Below, piece after piece: positions 1-7,198 of a DNA stretch of 13,635 nt. This DNA is from Betaproteobacteria bacterium UBA6910. GTDB taxonomy: Bacteria; Pseudomonadota; Gammaproteobacteria; Burkholderiales; UBA6910. Below the pieces are notes generated by a model. It was given only the letters and a program-made list of their open reading frames with translations. It did no database searches and was not told the origin of the DNA. The translations under genes were made by a program, and so were the position numbers. The DNA is taken from positions 1,436-15,070 of the forward strand of contig DKBC01000311.1 of NCBI GenBank assembly GCA_002451065.1, written 5' to 3'. Every line of letters begins with the position of its first letter. Position 1 is the first letter of the stretch.

Positions 1-424
1 CGGCATGCTGATCGGCGAAACCACCGCCGAGGAAATCAAGAAGGAGATCGGCTCCGCGTTTCCCGGGTCCGAAGTGCGGGAGATGGAGGTCAAGGGGCGC
101 AACTTGGCCGAAGGGATCCCGCGCAGTTTCACCATATCCTCGAACGAAATCCTGGAAGCGCTTACCGAGCCCCTGAACGCCATCGTGGGCGCGGTAAAGC
201 AGGCGCTGGAGCAGACCCCCCCCGAGCTTGGAGCGGACATCGCCGAGCGCGGCATGGTGCTTACCGGGGGAGGCGCGCTGCTGCGGGATATCGACCGGCT
301 GTTCATGGAGGAGACCGGCTTGCCCGTCATCATCGCCGAAGATCCGCTGACGTGCGTGGTACGCGGATCCGGAAAGGCGCTGGAGAAGATGGACACGCTG
401 GTGACCATCTTCACGAGTGACTGA
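1..424 (+). CDS. mreB: Rod shape-determining protein MreB, C-terminal part (5' end outside window)
   Basis: The reading frame is open from the first bases of the window (first full codon at position 2) and ends at TGA 422-424. It encodes about the last 140 residues of the bacterial actin homologue MreB, whose usual length is near 347, so roughly 60 percent is missing upstream. Recognisable MreB signatures are [19 protein letters not shown] at the start, the [16 protein letters not shown] segment, the nucleotide-binding [12 protein letters not shown] loop, and the C-terminal [14 protein letters not shown] block. MreB polymerises on the inner face of the cytoplasmic membrane and directs the elongasome encoded directly downstream. 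A run of eight C lies at 216-223 within the coding frame. The family call is secure; the start and promoter lie outside the window. Confidence 0.97.
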   Translation, partial: GMLIGETTAEEIKKEIGSAFPGSEVREMEVKGRNLAEGIPRSFTISSNEILEALTEPLNAIVGAVKQALEQTPPELGADIAERGMVLTGGGALLRDIDRLFMEETGLPVIIAEDPLTCVVRGSGKALEKMDTLVTIFTSD

Positions 425-437
425 CGGCTTTCGGCGA

Positions 438-491
438 TCGGCTTTCAGCCCTCAGCGCTCGCACAGGCTGACCGCTGGGAGCGGAAGCTGA
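438..491 (+). promoter_or_regulatory. Imperfect inverted repeat in the mreB-mreC spacer
   Basis: The 76-base spacer can fold into one long interrupted hairpin. Positions 438-446 pair with 483-491 (9 bp, two G-T pairs), 449-451 with 477-479, and 452-456 with 467-471, leaving a 10-base loop at 457-466. The 3' arm contains the only purine-rich, Shine-Dalgarno-like bases ahead of mreC (about 477-487). No T-tract follows, so it does not look like an intrinsic terminator. It could lower mreC translation or stabilise the mreB message, but that is inference. Confidence 0.45.
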
Positions 492-500
492 CGGCCGTCC

Positions 501-1406
501 ATGGAGCAATCCACCCCGCCGTTCTTTAAGCGCGGCCCGAGCCCGCTCACCCGGCTTTCTTTTTTCGCGCTGGTATCGCTGGTAATGATGACCGGCGACG
601 CCCGCTTCCAATATCTCGAACTGCTCCGCCAGGGCGTGGCGGCGGTGCTCTACCCGCTGCAACGGGCCGCGGTAGCCCCCATCGATGCCATCTCCCGGAT
701 AGGGGAGTTCTTCGTCACCCAGACCAGCCTGATTTCCGAGAATTCCCGCCTGCGCCAGGAGCACCTCGCCAATTCCGCGGAACTCCAGCGGCTCCAGGCA
801 CTTACCGCCGAGAACGCCTACCTGCGCAAGCTACTGGAGGCCAAAGAACGTCTTGCCGGCAGCGCCACGACTGCGGAAATCGTTTACGCGGAGCGTAACC
901 CTTTCACGCGCAAACTGGTCATCGACAAGGGCCGGCAGGACGGGGTGCGGGCCGGACAGGTGGTGGTGGATGACACGGGGGTCGCGGGCCAGGTGACGCG
1001 CGCCTACCCCTTCCTGGCGGAGGTCACCTTGATCACCGACAAGGACCACGCAGTCCCGGTGCAGTCGGCGCGCACGGGGCTGCGCACCATCCTGTTCGGG
1101 ACGGGGGAGGAAAACTCGCTTGAGGTGCGCTACCTCGCCGAAAGCGCCGATATTCAGAACGGCGACCTCCTCGTCACTTCCGGAATCGACGGCACCTATC
1201 CGTCGGGGCTGCCGGTGGCAACCGTCTCCCGCATCGAGCACAATTCCGGATATCCCTTCGCGCGCGTGGTATGCACCCCCTCGGCGGGCGTGGATCGGAA
1301 CCGGCACCTGCTGGTGCTCACGGCTCCGGAGAAGTTCCCCGAGAAGCCCGCAGAACCCGCCGAGGCAAAACAGCCTCGGACCAAGACCAGGCGAGGCGCT
1401 CGCTGA
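501..1406 (+). CDS. mreC: Rod shape-determining protein MreC
   Basis: This 301-residue protein has the normal MreC layout. A short cytoplasmic N-terminus precedes one membrane helix (about residues 18-34). A periplasmic coiled coil follows (about 74-117, rich in Leu, Glu and Asn), and then the beta-barrel region (about 120-275, including GVAGQVTRAYPFLAEVTLI and SGIDGTYPSGLPVATV). It ends in a Pro/Ala/Lys tail. MreC is a bitopic periplasmic scaffold that binds PBP2 and links MreB/MreD to peptidoglycan synthesis. ATG 501 is the first usable start, because an in-frame TGA stop lies 12 bases upstream at 489-491. No good Shine-Dalgarno sits at normal distance; the purine-rich bases at 477-487 are far away and inside a potential hairpin, suggesting modest or regulated translation. 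Confidence 0.96.
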   Translation: MEQSTPPFFKRGPSPLTRLSFFALVSLVMMTGDARFQYLELLRQGVAAVLYPLQRAAVAPIDAISRIGEFFVTQTSLISENSRLRQEHLANSAELQRLQALTAENAYLRKLLEAKERLAGSATTAEIVYAERNPFTRKLVIDKGRQDGVRAGQVVVDDTGVAGQVTRAYPFLAEVTLITDKDHAVPVQSARTGLRTILFGTGEENSLEVRYLAESADIQNGDLLVTSGIDGTYPSGLPVATVSRIEHNSGYPFARVVCTPSAGVDRNRHLLVLTAPEKFPEKPAEPAEAKQPRTKTRRGAR

Positions 1407-1408
1407 CA

Positions 1409-1924
1409 ATGGCCGTTCCGCGCCCCCAGCAGATCCTGCTCCCGGTCAAGCCGGCATATATTGCTTTCACCATCACCGTGGCGCTGCTGCTCAACCTGCT
1501 GCCCCTTGCCGGAGTGGCACGCTGGATCCGCCCCGACTTCATCGCTCTCCTGGTGCTCTACTGGTCGGTACAGCAGCCGCATCGTTTCGGCATGACCTTG
1601 GCCTGGGTGCTGGGCCTGGTCATGGACGTCGCCTACGGCACACTCTTCGGCCAGCACGCGCTCACTTATTCGGTCATAGCCTTCGCCGGCTTCGTCCTCC
1701 ACCGCAGGCTGCGCATGTTCGGGTTGGTGGCGCAGTTCTGGCATGTGCTGCCTCTCATGCTCGTGGCCCAAGCCCTGCTCGCCGTACTGGCCATGGCCAA
1801 AGGCGGACTATTCCCGGGCTGGGAATACTTCCTGGGCAGCGTCTTCGGGGCCTTGCTCTGGGTCCCCATGTGCGTCTTGCTGCGTCTCCCCAGAGTGCCG
1901 AAATCCGACCCCGACCAGGTGTAA
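1409..1924 (+). CDS. mreD: Rod shape-determining protein MreD
   Basis: ATG 1409, two bases after the mreC stop, gives a 171-residue polytopic membrane protein; the open frame extends further upstream only inside mreC. There are about five or six hydrophobic segments, beginning AYIAFTITVALLLNLLP near residue 15. The conserved MreD features WIRPDFIALLVLYW and the DVAYGTLFGQHALTYSV loop are present. MreD is an inner-membrane partner of MreC in the elongasome, and its length is typical (about 160-175 residues). Tight coupling to mreC and placement before mrdA match the standard proteobacterial mreBCD-mrdA-rodA order. The call is secure. Confidence 0.95.
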   Translation: MAVPRPQQILLPVKPAYIAFTITVALLLNLLPLAGVARWIRPDFIALLVLYWSVQQPHRFGMTLAWVLGLVMDVAYGTLFGQHALTYSVIAFAGFVLHRRLRMFGLVAQFWHVLPLMLVAQALLAVLAMAKGGLFPGWEYFLGSVFGALLWVPMCVLLRLPRVPKSDPDQV

Positions 1925-1951
1925 GCGCGAGTCCTGTTTCCCGGTAGCTGA

Positions 1952-3859
1952 ATGGCAAGGAACAGCAAGGTCGAACTGCGAAATACCGAGCGCGAACTGC
2001 GCTTCTTTCGCGTGCGGCTGGCGATCGCCGCCGGCCTCGTGCTCCTGTTATTTTTGGCCCTCCTGGGGCGGTTCGTCCATTTGCAGGTCTACCAGCACGA
2101 GTATTACCAGACGCTTGCCGAGCAGAACCGCATCTCCCTGGTGCCCGTGGTGCCCAATCGTGGCCTGATCCTGGACCGGAACGGAGAAGTGCTGGCCCAC
2201 AATTACTCCGCCTACACCCTCGAGATAGATCCCGGCGCCGCGGAGAGCATGAACGCCACCATTGACGCGCTTTCCGAGCTGGTGGAGATCTCGCCGCGGG
2301 ACCGAAAGCGCTTCAATAAGCTGCAGGAGGAGGTCGGAAATCGTGGAAGTATTCCGATTCGCACCCTGCTGACCGACCAGGAGGCGGCCCGCTTTGCCGC
2401 CAATCGTTACCGCTTCCCCTCCGTCGAGTTGCGCGCCAGACTGTTTCGTCACTACCCGCGGGGGGAGGTGGCGTCGCACGTGATCGGCTACATCGGGCGC
2501 ATCAATGACAAGGACCTGGAGTCGCTCCAGGCCACCGGCAACTGGGCCAACTATCGCGGCTCCGATTACATCGGCAAGGTGGGCCTCGAGCACAGCTATG
2601 AGCAGGAACTCCACGGCACCACCGGGTACGAGCAAGTGGAGGTGGACGCGGGCGGGCGCGCCATTCGGACACTGGCGCGCACCGCGCCGGTTTCCGGGAA
2701 TACCCTGACCCTCGCTCTCGACATCCGGCTCCAGGAAGTGGCGGAGCGCGCCTTCGGAGAATTCCGCGGCGCGTTGGTGGCGATCGAGCCCGCCACCGGG
2801 GGGGTCCTTGCGTTCGTATCCCGCCCGGGCTACGACCCGAACCTTTTTGTCGAGGGCATTGATCCCCAGAACTGGGAGGCGCTCAACGACTCCCCGGACA
2901 AGCCGCTTACCAACCGCGCCCTGCGCGGGCAGTACCCTCCGGGTTCGACGTTCAAGCCGTTCATGGCCATGGCGGGCCTCGAACTCAACAAGCGCAGTCC
3001 CAGTTTCACCATTTCCGATCCCGGGTACTTCACGCTGCCGGGCGTTTCTCACCGCTGGCGCGATTGGAAGCCGGGGGGTCATGGCGTGGTGGACATGCGC
3101 AAGGCCATCGTAATCTCCTGCGACACCTATTTTTACGGCCTCGCCAACGAGCTGGGCATCGACGCCATTCACAACGTGATCGGCAGGTTCGGATTTGGCC
3201 GCCCCACCGGGATCGACGTCAGCGGGGAGCTTGCCGGGCTCCTGCCGTCCCAGGAATGGAAGTGGAAGCGCTTCAAACAGAAATGGTTTGCTGGCGACAC
3301 CATCTCGGTGGGCATCGGTCAGGGCTACAATCTCACTACACCCATGCAGCTTGCCTTCGCCACCGCGGTGCTCGCCAACGACGGGGTTGCCTACCGCCCC
3401 CACCTTGTCAGGCAGATCCAGGATGCACTCAGTGGCGAGAAACGCCTCGTCGAGCCCAATCCGGTATTCGAGTTCAAGATCCGGCCTGAAAATCTGCAGC
3501 TGGTAAAGGGCGCCATGGTGGCTGTCACGGCGACGGGGGGCACGGCGGCTCGAGCCGGCGCCGGGGCTCCGTACCAATTCGCCGGAAAGACCGGCACCGC
3601 CCAGGTAGTGGGCATGAAGCAGGGGGAAAAGTACGACGAGAGCAAAGTCGCCGAGCGCTTGCGCGACCACGCCCTGTTCATCGCCTTCGCGCCCGCTGAT
3701 AATCCCAAGATCGCCCTCGCGGTGCTGGTGGAAAACGGCGGCCACGGCGGATCCACGGCGGCCCCCATCGCGCGCCAGGTGATCGATTATTATCTCCTCG
3801 GCAAGCTTCCCGAAGGCATGGAGCCGAAGGCAGATGACGAAGGTGACGGCCATGATTAG
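1952..3859 (+). CDS. mrdA: Penicillin-binding protein 2, elongation-specific DD-transpeptidase
   Basis: This 635-residue class B penicillin-binding protein crosslinks peptidoglycan during lateral wall growth. It has a short cytoplasmic N-terminus and a membrane anchor (about residues 23-43). The pedestal domain carries the conserved RGLILDRNGEVLAHN segment, and the transpeptidase domain follows. The catalytic motifs are intact: S332-T-F-K335 (acylated serine within YPPGSTFKPF), S389-C-D391, and K546-T-G-T. Length is normal for PBP2 (about 630). ATG 1952 follows mreD by 27 bases, with only a poor ribosome binding site, so translation may depend partly on readthrough from mreD. It works with RodA, whose gene overlaps the 3' end. 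Annotation as PBP2 rather than the divisome PBP3 is supported by gene order and by the SCDTYFYGLANELG motif. Confidence 0.97.
   Translation: MARNSKVELRNTERELRFFRVRLAIAAGLVLLLFLALLGRFVHLQVYQHEYYQTLAEQNRISLVPVVPNRGLILDRNGEVLAHNYSAYTLEIDPGAAESMNATIDALSELVEISPRDRKRFNKLQEEVGNRGSIPIRTLLTDQEAARFAANRYRFPSVELRARLFRHYPRGEVASHVIGYIGRINDKDLESLQATGNWANYRGSDYIGKVGLEHSYEQELHGTTGYEQVEVDAGGRAIRTLARTAPVSGNTLTLALDIRLQEVAERAFGEFRGALVAIEPATGGVLAFVSRPGYDPNLFVEGIDPQNWEALNDSPDKPLTNRALRGQYPPGSTFKPFMAMAGLELNKRSPSFTISDPGYFTLPGVSHRWRDWKPGGHGVVDMRKAIVISCDTYFYGLANELGIDAIHNVIGRFGFGRPTGIDVSGELAGLLPSQEWKWKRFKQKWFAGDTISVGIGQGYNLTTPMQLAFATAVLANDGVAYRPHLVRQIQDALSGEKRLVEPNPVFEFKIRPENLQLVKGAMVAVTATGGTAARAGAGAPYQFAGKTGTAQVVGMKQGEKYDESKVAERLRDHALFIAFAPADNPKIALAVLVENGGHGGSTAAPIARQVIDYYLLGKLPEGMEPKADDEGDGHD
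3841..3846 (+). promoter_or_regulatory. Ribosome binding site that favours the rodA start at 3852
   Basis: AGGTGA at 3841-3846 lies five bases before ATG 3852 and inside the end of mrdA. The alternative upstream in-frame ATG at 3834 has only AAGG three bases away. This favours the shorter RodA, overlapping mrdA by 8 bases, but the six-residue-longer form cannot be excluded. Confidence 0.5.
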
Positions 3860-4946
3860 ACGCGTCTGGAAAAATCTGACCGCTTACGTCGACGGTCCGC
3901 TGCTCGGCGGCGTTATGCTGCTGGTCTTCACCGGACTGCTCACCCTCTACAGCGCCTCCGACGGGAGCTGGCCGAGGGTTCTCGCCCAGATTATCAATCT
4001 CGGCGTTGCCCTGGCGATTATGTGGGTGGTGGCCAACGTTCCCCCGCAACGCCTGATGCGTGTCGCAGTTCCGCTATATTTCCTCGGGCTCATGCTGCTG
4101 GTGGGGGTCGCGTTTTTTGGCGAAGTCGTCAATGGAGCCCGGCGCTGGCTCGACCTCGGGGTCACCCGCATTCAGCCCTCGGAGTTCATGAAGGTCGGCG
4201 TGCCCTTGATGCTAGCCTGGTACTTCGACAAGAACGAAGCCACCCTGCGACTCAGGGACTACGCCATCGCCACGTTGCTGTTGCTGGTGCCGGTGGGCCT
4301 GATCGTCAGGCAGCCCGATCTCGGTACGGCGGTGCTGATAACGGCCAGCGGCCTCTTCGTGCTGTTCCTGGCCGGGCTATCCTGGAAAATCATGGCGGGC
4401 CTGGCACTCGCTGCGGGCGCTGCGGCGCCGCTGCTCTGGTCCCTGCTCCATGACTACCAGCGACGTCGCATCCTTACCCTGCTCGATCCCATGCAGGATC
4501 CCTTGGGGGCGGGCTACCACACGATCCAGTCCACCATTGCCGTAGGCTCCGGGGGGGGTCTCGGCAAGGGCTGGATGGCGGGGACCCAGAGCCACTTGGA
4601 GTTTATTCCCGAACGCACCACCGACTTCATCTTCGCGGTATATTCAGAGGAGTTCGGGCTTCTCGGGAACACGATCCTCCTGCTCATGTTCACAACGGTC
4701 ATTGCGCGGGGCCTGGTGATCAGCGCGAACGCCCCCAATCTGTTCAGCCGCCTTATCGCCGGAGCCATCACGCTGACCTTCTTCACCTACGCTTTCGTGA
4801 ACATGGGCATGGTCAGCGGGATTCTGCCGGTAGTGGGCGTGCCTTTGCCACTGGTCAGTTACGGCGGTACCTCCATGGTGACCCTGATGCTGGGTTTCGG
4901 TATCCTGATGAGCATCCAGACCCATAAGAGGCTGTTGCAGACATGA
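3852..4946 (+). CDS. rodA: RodA, SEDS peptidoglycan glycosyltransferase
   Basis: This 364-residue polytopic membrane protein (370 from the alternative ATG 3834) polymerises lipid II into glycan strands as the partner of PBP2. SEDS hallmarks are all visible: LYSASDGSW after the first helix, GARRWLDLG, QPSEFMK, RQPDLGTAVL, GSGGGLGKGW, and PERTTDFIFAVYSEEFGLLG. Within the last motif, D258 corresponds to the essential SEDS aspartate. The C-terminal signature is GVPLPLVSYGGTSM. The gene overlaps mrdA by 8 bases and its TGA overlaps the next ATG as ATGA, so the three genes are probably translationally coupled. A run of eight G (4551-4558) falls in the conserved GSGGGLG motif. FtsW is the main alternative, but the mrdA neighbour points to RodA. 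Confidence 0.96.
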   Translation: MIRRVWKNLTAYVDGPLLGGVMLLVFTGLLTLYSASDGSWPRVLAQIINLGVALAIMWVVANVPPQRLMRVAVPLYFLGLMLLVGVAFFGEVVNGARRWLDLGVTRIQPSEFMKVGVPLMLAWYFDKNEATLRLRDYAIATLLLLVPVGLIVRQPDLGTAVLITASGLFVLFLAGLSWKIMAGLALAAGAAAPLLWSLLHDYQRRRILTLLDPMQDPLGAGYHTIQSTIAVGSGGGLGKGWMAGTQSHLEFIPERTTDFIFAVYSEEFGLLGNTILLLMFTTVIARGLVISANAPNLFSRLIAGAITLTFFTYAFVNMGMVSGILPVVGVPLPLVSYGGTSMVTLMLGFGILMSIQTHKRLLQT

Positions 4947-6037
4947 TTCCTACCGCGGCGCCTGGCGCCTGCCACGCCAGTGTTGCGGCAGCAGGCTGGA
5001 AGCCTATCGGCGCGCTCTCGGCCGTGCTGATTCTGGCGGCCTGCGGGTCCACCCCCTCTACGCGCTCTGATAACGGGCCCGCAGGCGGCAACGGCCCGGC
5101 AGTGGCCGAGCAGGGAACCGACCTTCCCTGCGCCGTGCCGTCCAGTTCCCTGAAGCTGGGCGGGGGCTACTACCTGGACGATGGCCCCGGATCGAGCCCG
5201 CCCGCCAATCTGGGTGAGGTGCCCGACGCGGTGCCCCGGCCGGAGCCGCTGCGCGCCGCCAACACGAAACCCTATGAGGCGTTGGGAAAGAGATACACGC
5301 CCATGACCGAACTGCGACCCTACAAGGTGAAAGGCCTCGCCTCCTGGTACGGGCGGCGCTACCACGGGCGGAGGACCGCGTCCGGCGAGATCTATGACAT
5401 GTATGGCATGACCGCGGCCCATCCCATCCTTCCCATTCCCAGCTATGTTCGGGTCACCAACTTGAGCAACGGCCGATCGGTAGTGGTGCGCGTGAACGAT
5501 CGGGGACCCTTTCATCCCGACCGGGTGATCGATCTTTCCTTCACCGCCGCCTGCAGGCTGGATTTGGTCGCGGGCGGCAGCGGCCTGGTGCAAGTCGAAA
5601 CCATCATTCCCGGGGAACCCCCGCCGGCGGAAGCCGCGGAGGTCCCAAGGCTGGTCGATTCGGCGCGCAGTGAGCAGCCACGAATGCAGTCCGTTGCGGT
5701 CGCCCCTCGGACTGCTGAGCCGAACGGCGCCGCCGTACCCGTCGTCACTGTCATGGAGCGGGAGAATCTGCTCACCACGTTATCGCAGACCGAGGAGTCC
5801 CGGCCCCCAGGTGTCTATCTTCAACTCGGCGCCTTCGGGGCCCGCGAGAACGCGGACAATTTCCTGTCGCATCTCCGCAGCGAGCTTGCTGGGCTGGAGG
5901 ATGCCCTCTTCCTTTCTCACCAGGGCGGTCTCTACCGCGTGGAGGCTGGCCCTTATCCGTCCGCGTCGGATGCACGCCTCAGCGCCGAGCGCATCGCGCG
6001 AACCGTCGGCTTCACGCCGCTGTTGACGAGCCGCTAG
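4943..6037 (+). CDS. rlpA: Septal ring lytic transglycosylase RlpA, SPOR-domain lipoprotein
   Basis: This 364-residue outer-membrane lipoprotein cleaves denuded (peptide-free) peptidoglycan. The signal peptide ends in the lipobox LAAC with Cys34 as the lipidated residue. A Pro/Gly-rich linker leads to the double-psi beta-barrel domain (about residues 131-220, starting GLASWYGRRYHGRRTASGE). The conserved active-site residues are E149, H160 and D186; their 11 and 37 residue spacing equals that of the catalytic triad reported for Pseudomonas aeruginosa RlpA. A variable linker follows, then a C-terminal SPOR domain (about 290-361), which targets denuded septal glycan. Because the residues are intact, the protein is predicted to be enzymatically active, unlike E. 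coli RlpA, for which no such activity is known. ATG overlaps the rodA stop by four bases. Confidence 0.95.
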   Translation: MIPTAAPGACHASVAAAGWKPIGALSAVLILAACGSTPSTRSDNGPAGGNGPAVAEQGTDLPCAVPSSSLKLGGGYYLDDGPGSSPPANLGEVPDAVPRPEPLRAANTKPYEALGKRYTPMTELRPYKVKGLASWYGRRYHGRRTASGEIYDMYGMTAAHPILPIPSYVRVTNLSNGRSVVVRVNDRGPFHPDRVIDLSFTAACRLDLVAGGSGLVQVETIIPGEPPPAEAAEVPRLVDSARSEQPRMQSVAVAPRTAEPNGAAVPVVTVMERENLLTTLSQTEESRPPGVYLQLGAFGARENADNFLSHLRSELAGLEDALFLSHQGGLYRVEAGPYPSASDARLSAERIARTVGFTPLLTSR

Positions 6038-6055
6038 GGCGCAAGCGGATTTGGC

Positions 6056-6433
6056 GTGAAGCGGTTGGTCGGCCTCGCGCAGCTGGAATCCGACCAGCTC
6101 GCGGAGCTGCGCGCGCTGCTCGATTCCCACGGCATCAGATTTTCCGAAACTCCGCCGACCTTGCTGGGTTTCGGTTCCATTTGGGTCGAAGATGAGGACT
6201 TTCCCCGGGCCCGGGAACTGCTGCGTCAGGAGTCCGCCACCTTTGCCGCCCAGGCGCGGGCCCAGTGGGAACAGGAGTGGCGGGAAATTCACAAGGGATC
6301 CCATGCGCGCTGGATTCTCAGCCGGCTGATCCAGCGACCCGGCGAATTCTTTCTTGCCCTCGTGCTGCTGGCGTTCTTCATCGGCCTGCTCGTCGTGTAT
6401 CCGCTGCTGTACCTGGCGCGCAGGCTCGGCTAG
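6056..6433 (+). CDS. DUF6164-like small membrane-anchored protein
   Basis: This 125-residue protein starts at GTG 6056, 18 bases after rlpA, with weak purine-rich bases (AAGCGGA) about seven bases upstream. The N-terminal part (residues 9-60) resembles the DUF6164 pattern: an acidic helix, then LRALLDSHGIRFSET, then IWVEDEDFPRARELL. A charged Trp/Gln/Arg-rich stretch (about 63-90) leads to a single C-terminal membrane helix (about 98-120), so the soluble domain probably faces the cytoplasm. The biochemical function is unknown. Its position at the end of the elongasome-rlpA cluster suggests cotranscription with cell-wall genes, but a functional link is inference. The family assignment is from memory of the sequence pattern and is moderately sure. 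Confidence 0.7.
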   Translation: MKRLVGLAQLESDQLAELRALLDSHGIRFSETPPTLLGFGSIWVEDEDFPRARELLRQESATFAAQARAQWEQEWREIHKGSHARWILSRLIQRPGEFFLALVLLAFFIGLLVVYPLLYLARRLG

Positions 6434-6597
6434 CAGCGATGTCGGTTCGAACGTCAGGCGCCTGCCCGAGAGGGAACCGCCCCCGCGCGGGAGCCGAAGC
6501 ATTGTCGGTTACGCTGGCCCTCGAGCCCGGAACCGGCTAACCTTAACCACGCCGCCGGCAAGCGGCGCTGCATAATCCCGGCAATGGAGAACATCCA
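6434..6597 (+). other. Spacer with clustered palindromes, upstream of the ferritin-like gene
   Basis: This 164-base gap holds three short perfect palindromes: GTTCGAAC at 6445-6452, CAGGCGCCTG at 6455-6464 and CCCGCGCGGG at 6482-6491. A 6-bp stem with a 6-base loop lies at 6550-6567. A -10-like CATAAT is at 6571-6576, but no -35 is seen at proper spacing. GGAG at 6586-6589 is the ribosome binding site for the next gene. No T-tract terminator for the upstream cluster was recognised. Confidence 0.35.
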
Positions 6598-7152
6598 ATG
6601 GCAAAAGATGCACCAAGCAAGAAACCCTTTCTCACCGACATCCAGACGCTTCGCCGCCGGGCCCGGAAACATATTGAGTCCGGTGCCGTCACCGAGGGGT
6701 ATCGCGCCGACCGCAATGTCGTGATCAGGCTGTTGAACGAAGCGCTGGCCACCGAGATAGTCTGCGTGCTGCGCTACAAGCGCCACCACTTCATGGCGTC
6801 GGGAATCAATGCCCAGAGCGTGGCACAGGAGTTTCTCCAGCACGCCAACGAGGAGCAGACCCATGCCGACCAGATCGCCCAAAGAATCGTACAACTGGGA
6901 GGAGCACCGGACTTTTCCCCCGACGGGCTGCTCACACGCAGCCACGCCGAATACGTGGAAGGGGATTCGCTCACCGGCATGATCAAGGAGGACTTGGTGG
7001 CCGAGCGCATCGCGATCGACAGCTACCGGGAGATGATCGCGTATATGGGCAACGACGATCCCACCACCCGGCGCATGCTGGAGGAGATCCTGGCGATGGA
7101 GGAAGAGCATGCGGACGACTTGGTGAGCCTGCTGGAGGAGCTCGGAAGCTAA
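6598..7152 (+). CDS. Ferritin-like di-iron protein (bacterioferritin/Dps-like)
   Basis: This 184-residue, largely helical cytoplasmic protein carries the ferritin-like four-helix-bundle di-iron pattern. Visible metal ligands are E53 (in ATEIVCVLRY), E86-x-x-H89 (in HANEEQTHAD), E136 (in EDLVAERIAID) and E168-x-x-H171 (in MEEEHADDL). The spacing is that of two EExxH-type helix pairs. Such proteins oxidise and store iron or consume peroxide. It is longer than classical bacterioferritin (about 155-160) because of a charged N-terminal extension of some 35 residues, and its haem-binding methionine cannot be assigned with confidence. ATG 6598 has GGAG at 6586-6589 with eight bases of spacing. It appears to be a separate transcription unit from rlpA. 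The exact subfamily (Bfr, Dps-like or an unnamed clade) is uncertain. Confidence 0.85.
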   Translation: MAKDAPSKKPFLTDIQTLRRRARKHIESGAVTEGYRADRNVVIRLLNEALATEIVCVLRYKRHHFMASGINAQSVAQEFLQHANEEQTHADQIAQRIVQLGGAPDFSPDGLLTRSHAEYVEGDSLTGMIKEDLVAERIAIDSYREMIAYMGNDDPTTRRMLEEILAMEEEHADDLVSLLEELGS

Positions 7153-7198
7153 TGCAGCCCGGCTCGATGTTCACTCGCGAACTCCCATCGAATTCCGG

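Noticed and set aside
2048..3853. A 601-codon open frame antisense to mrdA
   Set aside because: It mirrors the PBP2 coding frame, has no family signature or ribosome binding site, and long antisense open frames are expected in GC-rich coding DNA.
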